Counted from the first letter of the stretch, positions 25,621 to 34,990 are shown. The stretch is 64,000 nt of DNA from Oscillospiraceae bacterium (GCA_017472735.1 JAFUOD010000012.1:1-64000); one strand, 5' to 3'. Program-made: numbers and translations. The notes: a model not told the origin generated them from the sequence alone.

Positions 25621-27049
25621 AAAGAAAAAAGCCAACCAAAAAGAAGAACGCAATCTGCGAACAACTATCTGGCTTCACTTTGCGGGATTTACGATAGTTA
25701 TTCTTTTGCTTTTGTGGTTCTTCCAGGTGTTTTCTATCGACGCTTATTACGAATATTCAAACCGCCGTAAAATAAGGCAGGCAGCAGCCGAGATCGTTGC
25801 CGCTTTCGATTCCGACAAGCCTCGCGCAATAAGCACCCTTGTTGAAGAGCTTGCCTATAAAAACACCATGAGTATTGCCGTTACCGACTGGTATGGCAAC
25901 TCTATCGCGCGTGCCGACTATTCGGGCGGCTATTCAATTATTACCGAGTCGCAGGGCTTTAGGCTGTTTGAATATAGAAACGACCTTGCAAAAAGTACAG
26001 GCGGTTATGTGTTGGATACCATTGTGAACGAGCGTTTTGGCACGATCGAAATTGTTTACGGCCAGATAATCGGATATACAAACTATCTTATTTTTATAAA
26101 CGCACCGCTCGAACCGATAGGCCCGACAGTTGACATAATCATGGAACAGCTGTTTTACATCTTCCCGCTTGTTCTGGTGGCGGCGCTTTGGGTTTCTTTG
26201 CTGCTTTCAAAGAGGATCTCAAGTCCTTTTACCCACATAACCGAATCTGCCAACAGGCTTGCATCGGGCGACTATTCCACCCGCTTCGAGGGCGGCTCAT
26301 ACACCGAGATCAACCGACTTTCTGACACCTTAAACTATGCCGCCGAGGAGATATCTAAAGTTGAATCTTTAAGAAACGACCTTATTGCAAACGTCTCGCA
26401 CGACCTAAGGACTCCTCTTACAATGATTAAGGCATATGCCGAGATGATAAGAGACCTTTCGGGCGATAACCCCGTTAAAAGAAACGAGCATTTAGGCGTA
26501 ATCATTGACGAGACCGACCGCCTTTCTGCACTGGTAAGCTCGATGCTTGAGCTTTCAAAGCTTCAAAGCAAAACGGTTGATATGACGCTTACGGATTTCT
26601 CGCTTAACGACTTTATCGACTCGATTTTGCAAAGATACCGCATTTTAAGCGAGCAGTCGGGGTTTGAATTCAGCTATGAATCGGACGGCGACGTTATTTG
26701 CCGAGGAGACGAACAAAAGCTTGAGCAGGTAATGTTCAATTTTATAAACAATGCCGTTAATTACAGCGGAGATTCAAGAAAAATTATTGTAAGAACGACC
26801 ACGCTTGCCAAAACCGTTAAGGTTGAGGTTGTTGACTTTGGCACAGGCATTGCCAAAGAAAAACTGCCGATGATTTTTGACCGCTATTACCGTGATGAGC
26901 GCACAAAGCGTGACGTTGTGGGCACAGGCCTCGGCCTTTCAATCGTTAAAGAGATCTTAAAGCTGCATAATACCCGTTTTGGTGTTTTAAGCGAGCTTGG
27001 CAAAGGCTCGACCTTCTGGTTCGAGATCGACCGTGCCCCGGAAAAATAA
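25604..27049 (+). CDS. HisKA-type membrane sensor histidine kinase
   Basis: 481 residues. No ATG is available, so TTG 25604 inside the end of the response-regulator gene is taken; AGAGGA lies upstream. A basic N-terminus, TM1 (about 24-48), an extracellular domain (about 49-180), TM2 (about 185-205), HAMP (about 206-258), HisKA with ANVSHDLRTPLTM (His near 270), and an HATPase domain with NFINNAVNYS, DFGTGIAKE and GTGLGLSIV are all visible. It forms the PhoR/VanS-like partner of the preceding regulator. Confidence 0.93.
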   Translation: MTTSVKKKKANQKEERNLRTTIWLHFAGFTIVILLLLWFFQVFSIDAYYEYSNRRKIRQAAAEIVAAFDSDKPRAISTLVEELAYKNTMSIAVTDWYGNSIARADYSGGYSIITESQGFRLFEYRNDLAKSTGGYVLDTIVNERFGTIEIVYGQIIGYTNYLIFINAPLEPIGPTVDIIMEQLFYIFPLVLVAALWVSLLLSKRISSPFTHITESANRLASGDYSTRFEGGSYTEINRLSDTLNYAAEEISKVESLRNDLIANVSHDLRTPLTMIKAYAEMIRDLSGDNPVKRNEHLGVIIDETDRLSALVSSMLELSKLQSKTVDMTLTDFSLNDFIDSILQRYRILSEQSGFEFSYESDGDVICRGDEQKLEQVMFNFINNAVNYSGDSRKIIVRTTTLAKTVKVEVVDFGTGIAKEKLPMIFDRYYRDERTKRDVVGTGLGLSIVKEILKLHNTRFGVLSELGKGSTFWFEIDRAPEK

Positions 27050-27074
27050 CTAACATTTTAAGAGGTGACCTTTG

Positions 27075-27707
27075 GTGACAATTAAAAACCGAATTTTGGT
27101 GACACTTTGTCACGAAGGTCCTGCTTCTCGCGCAGAGCTTGCAAAGCGTTTAGACCTTTCAGCCTCTCATATTTCAGAGGCGGTAAACGAGCTTCTCGAA
27201 AAAGAAATATTAGTTGAATCGGGTTACAGACAGGATAACTCCCGAGGACGAAAAAGCACTCTTTTAAACTTCAATGTGTCCTATCGTTTTGCGCTGGGCT
27301 TGGGGTTTGCCGATAACATAATGAGCATTGGACTGACAACCGTAACCGGAGAAGTTTTGGGAAAAGAGGTCACAACCATTGACCCTCACCTAACTAAAGA
27401 TGAGCTTTTTGATATTGCTATGAAAATGGTTATGGGGATTTTAAGAAACTGTTGCCTTACCATGTCCTCGCTTTTGGGAATTGGGCTTTGTGTTAAACAA
27501 ACTGCCGCGCGAAGATATTATGTTGATGCCTCGCTCGAAGAAATAATTGCAGATGTGCACCAATATACAAAGCAAAAAATCGTGTTCGAGCCTGCCGAGG
27601 AATATTTGCAGGCTGACCCGAAAATTGCCTCGATAAGCCGAGAAGAGCTTTACCTTTTCGGCGCCGCAAAGGTTGTAAGAGACCTGTTTTTATATGCCGA
27701 CATATAA
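27075..27707 (+). CDS. Short HTH regulator with truncated ROK-like domain
   Basis: 210 residues from GTG 27075 (AGAGGTG at 27061-27067; a TTG three bases earlier is less well placed). The N-terminal winged helix has SRAELAKRLDLSASHISEAVNELLEK and a GRKSTLLNFN wing, as in NagC/XylR ROK repressors. Only about 130 residues follow. They resemble the first ROK half (ALGLGFADN, TVTGEVLGKE) without the Asp-containing sugar-binding loop or the zinc Cys motif. It may be a ligand-blind repressor or a decayed ROK gene. It lies 25 bp after the kinase gene. Confidence 0.7.
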   Translation: MTIKNRILVTLCHEGPASRAELAKRLDLSASHISEAVNELLEKEILVESGYRQDNSRGRKSTLLNFNVSYRFALGLGFADNIMSIGLTTVTGEVLGKEVTTIDPHLTKDELFDIAMKMVMGILRNCCLTMSSLLGIGLCVKQTAARRYYVDASLEEIIADVHQYTKQKIVFEPAEEYLQADPKIASISREELYLFGAAKVVRDLFLYADI

Positions 27708-27712
27708 ATTTA

Positions 27713-27748
27713 AATCAGCACTCTTTTAAAAGAGTGCTGATTTTTTGC
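27713..27748. terminator. Bidirectional terminator
   Basis: Perfect stem aaatcagcactctt/aagagtgctgattt with a 4-nt loop and T6 on the plus strand, between convergent genes. Confidence 0.85.
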
Positions 27749-28482
27749 TATAAGAATATTAACCACAAAATGCCGTAAACCACCGGCTGATGAAGCATGT
27801 AAATAATCAGCGAGTGCCTGCCTATCCATTCAAGCGGCTTAATTCTCGGCTTTTTTAAGAATTTTAAAAGGTCAAGCCGCTTAAATATTCCAAACAAGAA
27901 ATATCCTGCCTGATATAAAAAGATCCACGGCAGCAGAGGGAAATAATCTGACGACCTGAAATTGAACGGAGGAAAACCGAGATATGCGGTGAAATCGTTT
28001 AAATAAAAGCTTCTCGGCACCGTAAACCATGTTGAGGCAATGCCGATGCCACCGTAATTGACATTTTCAAACATCAAAAACAAAGCAAGCATTATTCCAA
28101 AGCCGACAAATGGGTTAAACTTTTTATAAACATAATCAAGAGGTATCATTAAAAGCATGCCTGTACCGATTAAGCTTAACACGCCGAATTTTACAATTTG
28201 GTCGGGCATAAATAGATATGTCGCAAGCGTTATAACTACCGAGCCGCCCAGAACAAGCAAAGCGCGCTTTAACCTTTTGCTGCCTAACCGACAGCAAAAG
28301 CCAGAAAGCAAAATGAACGTGCAACAAATGCACTGCTGCCATATATCGCTCGAGGGCGAGATGTACCACTTTATTCGAACTCCAAATATATAAACAATGT
28401 CATAAAGTGCGTGATAAGCTATCATGTTTAAAAGCGCAAACGCACGCAGGCTGTCAAGCAAATGGTATCTTTCCTTTTCCAT
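27748..28482 (-). CDS. HGSNAT/DUF1624-like membrane acyltransferase
   Basis: 244 residues from ATG 28482 behind GGAGAGG; a GTG nine bases upstream is possible. About seven hydrophobic segments are present. The N-terminal LLDSLRAFALLNMIAYHALYD carries the R and H typical of the heparan-alpha-glucosaminide N-acetyltransferase-like family (DUF1624), and the C-terminal PLEWIGRHSLIIYMLHQPVVY matches its last helices. Members are thought to move acyl groups across the membrane onto glycans; the substrate is unknown. It is monocistronic and flanked by terminators. Confidence 0.82.
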   Translation of the reverse strand: MEKERYHLLDSLRAFALLNMIAYHALYDIVYIFGVRIKWYISPSSDIWQQCICCTFILLSGFCCRLGSKRLKRALLVLGGSVVITLATYLFMPDQIVKFGVLSLIGTGMLLMIPLDYVYKKFNPFVGFGIMLALFLMFENVNYGGIGIASTWFTVPRSFYLNDFTAYLGFPPFNFRSSDYFPLLPWIFLYQAGYFLFGIFKRLDLLKFLKKPRIKPLEWIGRHSLIIYMLHQPVVYGILWLIFL

Positions 28483-28546
28483 GATACTCACCTCTCCAAA
28501 GTTTTATAATATTGTAACAGCGAGTATGGATTTTGTCAATGCAAGC

Positions 28547-28580
28547 AAAAAGCCCTTCCCAAAAACGGGAAGGACTTTTG
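28547..28580 (-). terminator. Terminator after the FtsX-type permease gene
   Basis: Stem aaaagcccttccc/gggaaggactttt with a 6-nt loop, just past the stop at 28588. It ends the macA-ftsX unit. Confidence 0.75.
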
Positions 28581-28587
28581 TTTTGAA

Positions 28588-31434
28588 TTAATCTTCACCA
28601 AGTTTAAGAGCCTTGTTAATGTTGATCTGCTTAATGAGGTGTGCAATGACTGCAAAGCCAACAAGAAGCATAACAAGAACAATTATGTAAAGCTTGATGT
28701 AGTCGCCTCTTTCGGATACTACTACAAAAGGAGGAACCTGGTCGGTTACATTGTAGAGCACCTGGAACAAAGGCACGAACAAATCGGAAGCTATGCCGCC
28801 GATGATGATCGAAAGGAAGATAGATACGCCGGAAACAAGAACCTGTTCATAAACGATCATCGAAATGATCTCGCCAAACGACATACCCATAGCTCTTAAA
28901 ATACCGAACTGTAATGTTCTTCCCTTAATCGAAAGGATCCAGTAAATCAAGAAACCGATGAAGCACATTGCCATGATGATGATAAAGCCCAAGGTAAGCG
29001 CACCGTTAACACCCTGCAAAACAGCATCGGTTTTAGACGAGGTTACCATCTGAGATGAAACATCAAGTCTGGTTGCGGTAATGTCAGCTGCAACAACCGA
29101 GTCATAAAGGTCAGAGATCTTGGCATCGTCCTTAAGCGACATCCAAACCTGGTAAGGCTCGGTAATTGTCATAACATTAATGTAATCATAGTTAAGAATT
29201 ACAAAGTCCTTATAATCGCCTGCCGAGTTTCTTTCATAAGGGTTAAGGCTGGGCCAATAATCAACAACTGCAACAACGGTTGCTTCAAACCAATCGTTCT
29301 TGCTCCACTTAATGCTTATTCTGTCACCAAGGTTAACGCCGTATTTCTCCTGATAAGAGCTGGAGATAATTGCGCCGTCCTGACATTCGCTTAAGGCATT
29401 AATGTAGTGGTTAATGTGTACAGGCAAGAGGTTATCTCTGAACCAGCAAACATCAGCAAACTGATGAGCGATAATACCCATTACCTGACAGTCTGTCTGT
29501 GTCTTGTCGTTAAATCTTAGCTGAACAGTGTCGCGTTTGAATACAGGCGTAGCAACGTCAACACCTGCAAGTGTCTCATATCTTTCAAATACAGGCTCAG
29601 TATACTGAGTAACGCTTGTTTCGCCGCCGTCTTCTTCCGAATAGATCTTAACTCTGGTGGTCTTCCAAGCTTCTTCTAATACCACGTCTGCACCAAGGTT
29701 ATATTTGATTCTTTCCTCGGTATTGCGGTTAATAGCTCGTGCTGTGTTAGCCGAGAAGATGCCAAGTGCAACGGTAAGAATAAGGAAGATCATAATGAAC
29801 TTCTCTCTGCCCGAGGAAGAACGGCCGATGTTGTTGAGCGAAATGTAAGCAGCGGGCGACCAATGTTTTCTTCCGATAAAGTAGACCAAACGGATGAAGT
29901 AAGGATAAAGTCTTACGCAAACCAAGCCTGCGCCCAAAATGAATACGGTGGAAACCGCAAACATCAGCGGGTTCATTGTCGAGGCAACTTCGCTTATGCC
30001 TTGCTCAATAAGCTTCTGTTCACGGCGATTGTGGAACCAAAGCCATACAACAGGTAGAATAAGGCAAGCAAAATCGAGATACATCTTCTGCCAGAAGGGC
30101 TTTTCAAAGCTCTTTGCTTTTTTCTGCTTATGTGCAACAATAGAGATTCTCGACGCAGGAATGATGGGAACTAAAGTGGTAACAAAGAATACTGCAACCG
30201 CAACAATTGCAAACAAGAAAGCAGCAACAGAAAGCTTTGCCTGAAGTGCAGGACGGTTAACAAATTCCAAGAAGCCGTTTGATACGCCTAAGATGTTACA
30301 AAGTCCCAAACCTACAAACGGTCCGACAAGTGCCGAAATCGCGCCCAAAATAAGGGTTTCATAAGCGTAAATTCTTAAAATCTGCCACGAGGAAGCGCCG
30401 CGGCTCTTAAGCATTGCAATTTCGTTCTTCTCAGATTCTATATTGAGCTGAGATACCATGTAAAGGTAGAAGATAAGCATTAAGCACACGGGAATATCAA
30501 GCATTAAAAGGATATATTCCAACGACGCTGCCTTATCGGCATAAGCCTCTAAAACGCCCTTTGCGGGAACATCGAAGTTAACGTTTTCTTCGTCATATGC
30601 TTCTTCGTGCAATGCAAACATGTTCTGAACATGACCGATGATGTTCATATCCATGTTGTGATAGTCGATTATGTAACGACATTCAACCGATGTGATGTTT
30701 ACAATACCGGTGTAAATAAGACCTTCGGCAGCAGAAACGCCAAGCTCTTTGTTTTCGTTACCCAAAAGGGTATCAAAATCGGTAAAGAAGGTGTTGTCAT
30801 AGTTCTTCATACCCTCCGACCAGTAGGTGTCTGTCTCGTCAGAAAGTGTAAAGGTACCAACGACCTCAAGCTTAACGGTGTCACCGGGGGTAACAATGTT
30901 TGTTACCTCATAGATCTGACCCATTGTGATCTGTGCAGTCTGCAAAGCCATGGGGGTACAAATAACTTCATAAACGCCGTCATCACGTCTGCCGGGTTCA
31001 TACATTCTGCCCTCAAGCATGGTAATGTGTCCGTCCATCTCTGTCATGGCACCCAGCTTAAGCATCGAGGGGTTTTCCGACTCGACATTGGTAACATAAA
31101 GGTACGAGTCGTAGGTATAGCATTTATAGTTTAAGAACGGCACCAAAAGCTGGTTAAAACGGTTTGCCGAATTAGCGTAAACGTTGTTAACCGTTGCACG
31201 CTGATTTTTGGCAGAAGTGCCGCTCACGATGGTTTTTGTAACCGCATATACGCCGGGATATTCGTTGTTCTCCTCCTGATATGCCTGCATATCCTTAATC
31301 AGCATTCTCTGCAAGGAAGCATGCATATAAATCGGAATTGTACTTGTCATGGCAGTAGCCATGATAAATCCGATGAGAAGGCAGATTACCATCCACTTTG
31401 TATTGCGCATTTTTCTGAACAATAAAGTGAGCAT
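28588..31434 (-). CDS. Large FtsX/MacB-type ABC permease (two FtsX modules)
   Basis: 948 residues from ATG 31434 behind TAGGAGG. TM1 (about 14-36) is followed by a large extracellular domain (about 37-300), a first group of TMs (about 305-470), TM near 530-555, a second extracellular domain (about 560-790), and a final TM group (about 800-940) with ILRAMGMSFGEI, an FtsX cytoplasmic coupling segment. FtsX/MacB proteins do not move substrate through the membrane. They transmit ATPase motion to outside partners, here probably the MacA-like lipoprotein encoded just upstream. No ATPase gene adjoins it. The LolD-type ATPases at 46981-48625, at the head of the same strand block, are the best candidates. 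Confidence 0.85.
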   Translation of the reverse strand: MLTLLFRKMRNTKWMVICLLIGFIMATAMTSTIPIYMHASLQRMLIKDMQAYQEENNEYPGVYAVTKTIVSGTSAKNQRATVNNVYANSANRFNQLLVPFLNYKCYTYDSYLYVTNVESENPSMLKLGAMTEMDGHITMLEGRMYEPGRRDDGVYEVICTPMALQTAQITMGQIYEVTNIVTPGDTVKLEVVGTFTLSDETDTYWSEGMKNYDNTFFTDFDTLLGNENKELGVSAAEGLIYTGIVNITSVECRYIIDYHNMDMNIIGHVQNMFALHEEAYDEENVNFDVPAKGVLEAYADKAASLEYILLMLDIPVCLMLIFYLYMVSQLNIESEKNEIAMLKSRGASSWQILRIYAYETLILGAISALVGPFVGLGLCNILGVSNGFLEFVNRPALQAKLSVAAFLFAIVAVAVFFVTTLVPIIPASRISIVAHKQKKAKSFEKPFWQKMYLDFACLILPVVWLWFHNRREQKLIEQGISEVASTMNPLMFAVSTVFILGAGLVCVRLYPYFIRLVYFIGRKHWSPAAYISLNNIGRSSSGREKFIMIFLILTVALGIFSANTARAINRNTEERIKYNLGADVVLEEAWKTTRVKIYSEEDGGETSVTQYTEPVFERYETLAGVDVATPVFKRDTVQLRFNDKTQTDCQVMGIIAHQFADVCWFRDNLLPVHINHYINALSECQDGAIISSSYQEKYGVNLGDRISIKWSKNDWFEATVVAVVDYWPSLNPYERNSAGDYKDFVILNYDYINVMTITEPYQVWMSLKDDAKISDLYDSVVAADITATRLDVSSQMVTSSKTDAVLQGVNGALTLGFIIIMAMCFIGFLIYWILSIKGRTLQFGILRAMGMSFGEIISMIVYEQVLVSGVSIFLSIIIGGIASDLFVPLFQVLYNVTDQVPPFVVVSERGDYIKLYIIVLVMLLVGFAVIAHLIKQININKALKLGED

Positions 31435-31472
31435 TTTCTTTCCTCCTAATAATTATGAAAGCTTACGAAATC

Positions 31473-32519
31473 TTATCTGATGATGATTTCGTCGCCCACT
31501 TCAAGACCGGAAGTGATTTCAACAAGCGAGCCGCTCTGCAAACCGATCGCTACGTTTCTTTGTACCTTCTGGTTGTTTTCAAATACATAAACACACTTAA
31601 CGTTGTTTACAGTCTTGATAAGGTTAGCCGAAATAACAATAACATTCTCACGCTTATCCAAAATCAAAAGGGTATCGGCAATGTTGCCGACAGCCGAAGA
31701 TTCGGGAATCATATCATTAAACTTAACAATAATTCTGTCCGATGTTTCCTGTGTTACATATTCACCGTTTTCATCGACCTTAGCTGCGCCGGTGGTTTCG
31801 TCCCAAAGTCTCGAAATTGTACTTTCTACAATTGTGCCGTCGAAATATTCGCCCTCGTAACGGATGGTGATGGGGCGGCCAACCATGAATTCGCTTACGT
31901 TATCATCCGGGTTGATTTTAATGTAAAGGTCTGTAATGTCAATAACGGTTGCAACAACCTCACCTGCGTTGACCCAGTCGCCGGGAGAAAGTGTCATAAC
32001 CTGAGAAACAGTACCTGCAACATCAGTATAAAGCTTTGCAGCGTCCTTTTCGGCATAAAGCTTGTCAAGCTCGTTCTGCAAAAGCTGAATATCCAAAAGC
32101 TCCTTAGCCTTAACGGTTTCGCTTTCCTTCTTTTCAATTGCGATCTGATATTCAAGCTCTTCACGTTGCATCTCAAGCTCCATAAGCGAGATCTCAATGT
32201 CAAGCTCATAAGTTTCAAATTCAGCAATAAGGTCTCCGACCTCAACAACGTCGCCGGCAGATACATAAACGCCCTTGATGTTACCGCCGCGGTCGGTAAA
32301 TCTTGCCTTATATTCTGTGCCCGAGGCGATGGTGCCTGCTGTCAATACCTGCTTGGTAATATCTTTAAGTTCAGCAGTGGTGGTTGTGTAGGATACTTCG
32401 CTTGCCTTGACTACGGGAGCTTCTAAAACCTCTTCCTCTTCGGGGAGGAAATAGCAGCCGCTCATTACAAACATTGTAAGAGCCATTAAAACAAGCAAAA
32501 TGGATTTTGTTAGTTTCAT
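31473..32519 (-). CDS. MacA/HlyD-like efflux adaptor lipoprotein
   Basis: 348 residues from ATG 32519. The signal peptide ends in the lipobox VMSGC (Cys near residue 22), so it is lipid-anchored. A barrel-sandwich half (about 60-100) is followed by a short coiled coil (about 105-160, Glu/Leu-rich), the second lipoyl half with LSPGDWVNAGEVVATV, and beta-barrel/membrane-proximal domains with a C-terminal LEVGDEIIIR. This is the MacA fold. It is 38 bp upstream of the permease gene. Its promoter region holds an 11-bp inverted repeat. Confidence 0.87.
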   Translation of the reverse strand: MKLTKSILLVLMALTMFVMSGCYFLPEEEEVLEAPVVKASEVSYTTTTAELKDITKQVLTAGTIASGTEYKARFTDRGGNIKGVYVSAGDVVEVGDLIAEFETYELDIEISLMELEMQREELEYQIAIEKKESETVKAKELLDIQLLQNELDKLYAEKDAAKLYTDVAGTVSQVMTLSPGDWVNAGEVVATVIDITDLYIKINPDDNVSEFMVGRPITIRYEGEYFDGTIVESTISRLWDETTGAAKVDENGEYVTQETSDRIIVKFNDMIPESSAVGNIADTLLILDKRENVIVISANLIKTVNNVKCVYVFENNQKVQRNVAIGLQSGSLVEITSGLEVGDEIIIR

Positions 32520-32631
32520 ATGCGTTCATCCTTTCGATTTGGCTAAAATTCGCCTTATAGTCATTCTACCAAAAAATCAACAATTACACAATAGGTTTTT
32601 ACAATCTAATTAACAAAACCAAGTAATATTT

Positions 32632-32660
32632 TTTACAATTTAATGTTTCTAAATTGTAAA
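32632..32660 (-). promoter_or_regulatory. Perfect 11-bp inverted repeat upstream of the macA-like gene
   Basis: Arms tttacaattta (32632-32642) and taaattgtaaa (32650-32660) with a 7-bp loop. The size and symmetry suit a dimeric repressor operator. A related half-site, ttttacaat, lies at about 32597-32605. A T-run after a hairpin is absent, so it is not an obvious terminator. Confidence 0.55.
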
Positions 32661-32666
32661 TAAATT

Positions 32667-32695
32667 CACCGCACGAAGACTTTCATACGGTGAAT
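32667..32695 (-). terminator. Terminator after the GH26 gene
   Basis: Stem ttcaccg/cggtgaa with a 15-nt loop, followed by tttattt on the minus strand, just past the stop at 32703. Confidence 0.5.
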
Positions 32696-32702
32696 GCTTT
32701 TG

Positions 32703-34316
32703 TTATTCAAAGTTTACCTCGTCACGAGTTATGACCGCCGAGCTGTTATAAAAGACCACCCACTCAGCTTCGGTCATATCCCCTCCAAAACCACCCTGAG
32801 CATCAACAACATATTCGCCCGACCAAACGCAGGCATAACCAAAATATGCTCTGTCCGTAACAATGTTAACAGGCGAGGGCAACACGTTGCATTCGCTTAT
32901 AACAACGGGTTTTGTTAAAGAAATCTCGGCAAAGGTGTGCAAAAGATTCACGCGTGACGAAGAATTCCATGCCTGCTCGCTGAAGTCGTAAATATCAAGC
33001 GAGATAATATCGCACCATTCATCGCCCACATACCAGTCCTTGTCCTGTCCGTTCCAGACAAAAATAAGGTTGTCTAAATGCCAATAATCGGTCAGGCGCA
33101 TATAAATCAGTCTGTAAAGCCAAAGGTAGGCATCTTTATCCTCGCCCCACCAATACCAGCCGCCGCTTGCCTCGGGCAGAGGTCTGAACAATACGGGTAT
33201 ATCAAGCTCTTTAAGCCTTAAAAGCTCGGCAGCAATTTCGTCAATATCCGCCAGCAACGACATTGCTTCATCGCTTACTCCGCCGCTTTCATAAAGCTCG
33301 TTAAGCTTCGATTCGCTCATTCGGGCAATATCATGTGCGTTCACAGCCTTTTTAACGTCGAAGTCAGACTTCTCGGCATAAACCGAGCCGCCCTTTACCC
33401 AATGCCACACATAGCCAACAATACCGCCGTTTTCGGCATAATCAATTGCATATTCAACATCGCCGCTGTCGGCACCTGTGGCATAATCCATCAGCTCGCC
33501 AAATCTAATTGCAGGGTATTTGCCTGTATAGCGCAAAACCTCGTATATCTCGTTGTTTGTGCCCTGCGAGCACTGCTGTGCGCTTAAGGTCGCCTTGCCG
33601 TAGCTTTGGCAGAGGTATTCATAAAGCGCTCTTGCCGAATCGGATGCTTTTGAGTTTGAAAGCACACCGCCTGCGTTATAAGCAAAGTCGATAACCGACT
33701 TTGAATCCTCTAAAATAACATAGTCGAAATCTGCTTCGGCAGTCAGCTTTCCAAAGGTAATATAATGCTCGCCTTCTGACAGATAAATGTTTTCAAACTT
33801 GACTGCTTCAAAGCTTCCGCTTCCCGAAAGACTGAAACTGCCAAATGCGCTTCCGTCCACATACATAATTCCTGTCAAAAGTTTATCCGAGGCGGCACAT
33901 ACCGTTATGTTATAATGCTGGTCCGAAACCGCCGCAACCGTTATTCTAAGCTCGCTGTCGGGCAAAGATACGCCCGAAACATAACCCTCGCCGATGTACC
34001 CTTCTCTAAAAGCGGCCGCCTGAGCATAGCCCGAAACCTCGCCTTCCTCAGCCTGATACATTTCAAGGCAATACTGCACGTTAAAATCAATCTCCTCAAG
34101 CTCGGATTGCCCATAAGTCGGCAAGTCAAAATCAGGCTCGGTTATCAGGGGGGCGCCTGCCTCGGGCAGAGGGGTATCGGTCACATCCTCTGTTACAATC
34201 TGCTCATAAGGTATGTTATGATCGCTCGCCAAGGTTCCGTTTGCAGGCGACGATTGCGCCCCGCAGCCAACCAGAAGCACAAGTGCCAGCATAACGCAAA
34301 TTATCCGCTTTATCAT
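32703..34316 (-). CDS. GH26 endo-beta-mannanase-like lipoprotein
   Basis: 537 residues. ATG 34316 is used (AAAGGAGC ten bases upstream, inside the end of bioY). The lipobox LVGCG (Cys near 18) makes it an anchored lipoprotein. A first beta-sandwich domain (about 60-205, YQAEEGEVSG...YVILED) resembles a CBM35/CBM6-type carbohydrate-binding module. The catalytic domain (about 220-530) has VGYVWHWVKGG and FRPLPEASGGWYWWG, which holds the GH26 acid/base Glu, and a VVISECNV strand with the probable nucleophile Glu. The usual RPLHE His is Pro here, a departure to note. It probably cleaves mannan outside the cell. Confidence 0.85.
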   Translation of the reverse strand: MIKRIICVMLALVLLVGCGAQSSPANGTLASDHNIPYEQIVTEDVTDTPLPEAGAPLITEPDFDLPTYGQSELEEIDFNVQYCLEMYQAEEGEVSGYAQAAAFREGYIGEGYVSGVSLPDSELRITVAAVSDQHYNITVCAASDKLLTGIMYVDGSAFGSFSLSGSGSFEAVKFENIYLSEGEHYITFGKLTAEADFDYVILEDSKSVIDFAYNAGGVLSNSKASDSARALYEYLCQSYGKATLSAQQCSQGTNNEIYEVLRYTGKYPAIRFGELMDYATGADSGDVEYAIDYAENGGIVGYVWHWVKGGSVYAEKSDFDVKKAVNAHDIARMSESKLNELYESGGVSDEAMSLLADIDEIAAELLRLKELDIPVLFRPLPEASGGWYWWGEDKDAYLWLYRLIYMRLTDYWHLDNLIFVWNGQDKDWYVGDEWCDIISLDIYDFSEQAWNSSSRVNLLHTFAEISLTKPVVISECNVLPSPVNIVTDRAYFGYACVWSGEYVVDAQGGFGGDMTEAEWVVFYNSSAVITRDEVNFE

Positions 34317-34322
34317 AATCAA

Positions 34323-34829
34323 TCATGCTCCTTTCAGCGCGTGCTTAAGCTTTGGTACCAAAATGCACGCAAGAACTATTTTTATAAAGTCAACAACGAT
34401 AAACGGCAAACAGCAAACAACTATCGAGATTAAAAAGCTCGCTTTTGTTACGATCATATACCATGCCGTTCCGACAAGATATATAGCTAAAGTGGCAATA
34501 CAAATTGTCGAAAACAATCCTATTTTGTCTTTTAGTATAGTTATTATCGCTGTTGCAAGCAAATAACCTATAATAAATCCGCCGGTAGGCCCCAAAAGCA
34601 CCTGCAAGCCTCCTGCAAAGCCGGAAAAAACGGGCACGCCAAGCGCGCCTAACATTATATAAACAGATACCGCGGCAATTGCTTTTTTAATGTCGGTCAG
34701 CCCTGCTATAAAATATATTCCAAAGCTTGCAAGAGTTATCGGCACAGCACCAACGGGTATTACCCACGGCGAAATAACGCACATTGCCGCTGCATAAAGC
34801 GCTGTAAGAGTTAAATTCTTATATTTCAT
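34323..34829 (-). CDS. bioY: BioY-type biotin transporter substrate-binding subunit
   Basis: 168 residues from ATG 34829, the normal BioY size. Six hydrophobic segments are visible. The BioY signature runs through VGAVPITLASFGIYFIAG and LGALGVPVFSGFAGGLQVLLGPTGGFIIGY, which line the biotin pocket. BioY is the S-component of an ECF importer; the EcfA/EcfT module must lie elsewhere. The GH26 ribosome binding site is inside the end of bioY, so the two are co-translated, an unusual pairing. The promoter is minus-strand TATAAT at about 34899-34904, followed by a near-palindrome. Confidence 0.9.
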   Translation of the reverse strand: MKYKNLTLTALYAAAMCVISPWVIPVGAVPITLASFGIYFIAGLTDIKKAIAAVSVYIMLGALGVPVFSGFAGGLQVLLGPTGGFIIGYLLATAIITILKDKIGLFSTICIATLAIYLVGTAWYMIVTKASFLISIVVCCLPFIVVDFIKIVLACILVPKLKHALKGA

Positions 34830-34859
34830 AATTACAAACTGTCACCTTTAGATGAAAAT

Positions 34860-34904
34860 ATACGATAAGTATACTTAATCGCATATATTAAAGCAATTAT
34901 AGCA
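34860..34904 (-). promoter_or_regulatory. bioY promoter region with a palindromic candidate operator
   Basis: Minus-strand TATAAT lies at about 34899-34904 with a poor -35. About 15 bp downstream, ttaagtatactta (around 34872-34884, with cga/tcg flanks) forms a short near-perfect palindrome over the likely start site. It lacks the long spacer of known BirA operators, so the regulator is unknown. Confidence 0.4.
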
Positions 34905-34946
34905 TATTTTTTTCGGTTTGGCTACCCTTACCCTTGTCAAAAAGAA

Positions 34947-34979
34947 AACTGCTGTTAAGCCAAGCCTAACAGCAGTTTA
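34947..34979 (-). terminator. Terminator at the end of the transport gene block
   Basis: Stem aaactgctgtta/taacagcagttt with a loop of about 9 nt, followed on the minus strand by ttctttttg. It lies 11 bp past the stop at 34991. Confidence 0.85.
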
Positions 34980-34990
34980 TCTATATAATA

